In this document: positions 62,888 through 64,000 of the stretch, piece by piece
How positions within the stretch are numbered: position 1 is the stretch's first letter
How the letters are laid out: the number at the start of each line of letters is the position of its first letter
DNA from: Paraliobacillus sp044383835
GTDB taxonomy: Bacteria > Bacillota > Bacilli > Bacillales > Amphibacillaceae
Direction of reading: 5' to 3'
Assembly: GCF_044383835.1 (NCBI RefSeq)
Contig: NZ_JBISEP010000008.1
Location: forward strand, 52,010 to 116,009
Length of the DNA stretch: 64,000 nucleotides
Notes under the pieces: generated by a model
Seen by the model: the letters and a program-made list of their open reading frames with translations, nothing else
Told to the model about the DNA's origin: nothing
Database searches by the model: none
Made by a program: the position numbers and the translations under genes

Positions 62888-64000
62888 CTATTTATATCTT
62901 TTTGTCTCTTTTAAAATTTTTTTCAGCTTTTTAATCGTGACTATTTCTGTATCTGTTCGGAAGCCGAAAGCGTCATGCAATCTGTCGGTCAAATCCGAGC
63001 AGGTATAGGTTGGAATATAACCTTCATTCATACATTCCAGCATCCTCATCTCCCGTAACGCTTGGATAATCTTACAACATGTATCGGCTTCATCGATTTT
63101 CTTCTCCAGCAATCGATAGATCAATAACGAGAGAAAACATACCAGGAAGTGAGCTTTGATCCGTTCATCTTTCTGGAGGAAAATGGGACGTGTCCGCATT
63201 TCACTCTTTAGTATCCGAAAAGTTCCTTCTATTTCCCAACGTCGTTGATTGATTGTGTGACTACTTTTTCGGGCGATTTCACCCTCACCTGTGACATGAG
63301 TGGATTGGATGAAACGATCCGGAGAATTTGCCTGTTTTTTTCGATGCGAGAAGGATGGGCAACCTTCCTTTGCGCGCGTTCAATCTGCTTTTCTCGGATG
63401 CCTGCTTGATAACGCTTGTGTTTTGGCGAAAAAGTAACAATGAGTTTCTGTTCAAGTCCATTTTCATTTATCCAACGTTCCTTGTAATATACCTGTGTGT
63501 CTGTTTCGAGCGCCAAATCATCCAGATGGATCAACTGTCTGCTTTTCGAATTTGTCCTGGCAATCTTCCATCCAGCGGGATCCAATGCCCACTCTTTCAA
63601 ATGTTTTTTCAGCTTTTTTATGGACTGTGTGGTGACAAATGCCCGATTGCCCATCGAATTGTATAGTCGGTTTTCATGAGAAGAAAGCCCCGGATCGGTA
63701 CAGACTACAAATTTCGACAACTGGAAGTCTTTTAGAATTCGTTTCTCCAGGGGTTTCAAGGTGGGCTGTTCATTTTGGTTCCCCGGATGGATGACAAAGG
63801 CAAGTGGAAGACCACTGCCATCCATAAAGAGCCCCATTTGCACGATCGGGTTGGGGCGGTTTTCTTTTGACAGACCATATTGCTTCAAACCCTCGGCTTC
63901 TTCCAGATCGAAATAAAAATTTGTGGTTCTACGTCAAATCACGTTGGTGAGTCAGAATAGTCAACTGAATTATTTTATGTTCGCGTCCTAAAGTAGCTAA
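62888..64000 (-). pseudogene. IS1634/IS4-like transposase, broken and cut by the window edge
   Basis: Catalytic stretch GLKQYGLSKENRPNPIVQMG and LFMDGSGLPLAFVIHPGNQNE, then VVCTDPGLSSHENRLYN, and in another frame INQRRWEIEGTFRILKSEMRTRPIFLQKDERIKAHF, the usual IS1634 C-terminus. A frameshift near 63260 separates these, and stops occur upstream of 63890. The left inverted repeat and N-terminus are outside or missing. Confidence 0.8.

Noticed and set aside
1..64000. tRNA, rRNA or CRISPR loci
   Set aside because: No cloverleaf, 16S/23S signature or regularly spaced short repeats with unique spacers were seen; the only regular repeat (15382) has no spacers.

Overview
The window is a low-GC Bacillaceae chromosome segment near the replication origin. 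The evidence is the conserved block yybS-gdpP-rplI-dnaB-purA-(M23 peptidase)-walRKHIJ-htrA together with rlmH, an AGC-specifier T-box before serA, and strong AGGAGG-type ribosome binding sites. A moderately halophilic or alkaliphilic relative (Oceanobacillus/Virgibacillus/Gracilibacillus type) is plausible, but the species cannot be named from sequence alone.

Layout. 1-2151: 3'-truncated family-4 phospho-glycosidase gene and a frameshifted RpiR-type regulator. 2499-3085: decayed transposase. 3234-11247: an 8.0-kb genomic island inserted exactly into the 3' end of rlmH, the same target (orfX) used by staphylococcal cassette chromosomes. It is bounded by a 17-bp direct repeat and a 15/16 inner inverted repeat, and carries a SIR2-domain defence-type gene with several tiny genes, a broken large serine recombinase, a broken radC and a ScaI-type restriction-modification pair. 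11227-18151: rlmH, a LOG-family protein, an M20 hydrolase with a two-gene DUF3100-type membrane system, GNAT, Lin0512 family, manA. 18251-18503: a dense cluster of DnaA boxes. 18565-33848: the core WalRK/purA/dnaB/rplI/gdpP block, all leftward. 34035-38173: GNAT, HAD phosphatase, TetR-MATE pair, small hydrophilic proteins.

38517-46147: a complete leftward yhfZ-Y-U-T-php-W-X-S cluster, known in E. coli but of unknown function, with a repeated ATACTGTATT-type candidate operator. 46629-55241: a sugar-uptake cluster with a mannose-family PTS (IIA, IIC, IID, IIB), two SIS-domain proteins, a YitT/YczE-like membrane protein, a 2-hydroxyacid dehydrogenase, a TIM-barrel isomerase and GntR and AraC regulators. 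55771-58865: T-box-controlled serA and a DUF4003 gene. 59080-60848: an inactive IS1182-type element with intact ends. 60898-62332: a small membrane protein, a signal peptidase I and a secreted two-cysteine protein that together resemble a bacteriocin-type cassette. 62584-64000: a 55-codon gene and a broken IS1634-like transposase.

The most interesting items are the SCC-like island outside the staphylococci, the DnaA-box cluster between manA and htrA, the intact yhf operon with its predicted operator, and the lepB-associated secreted protein. Many genes are interrupted (RpiR, recombinase, radC, three transposases), so the accessory parts are decaying while the core is intact.
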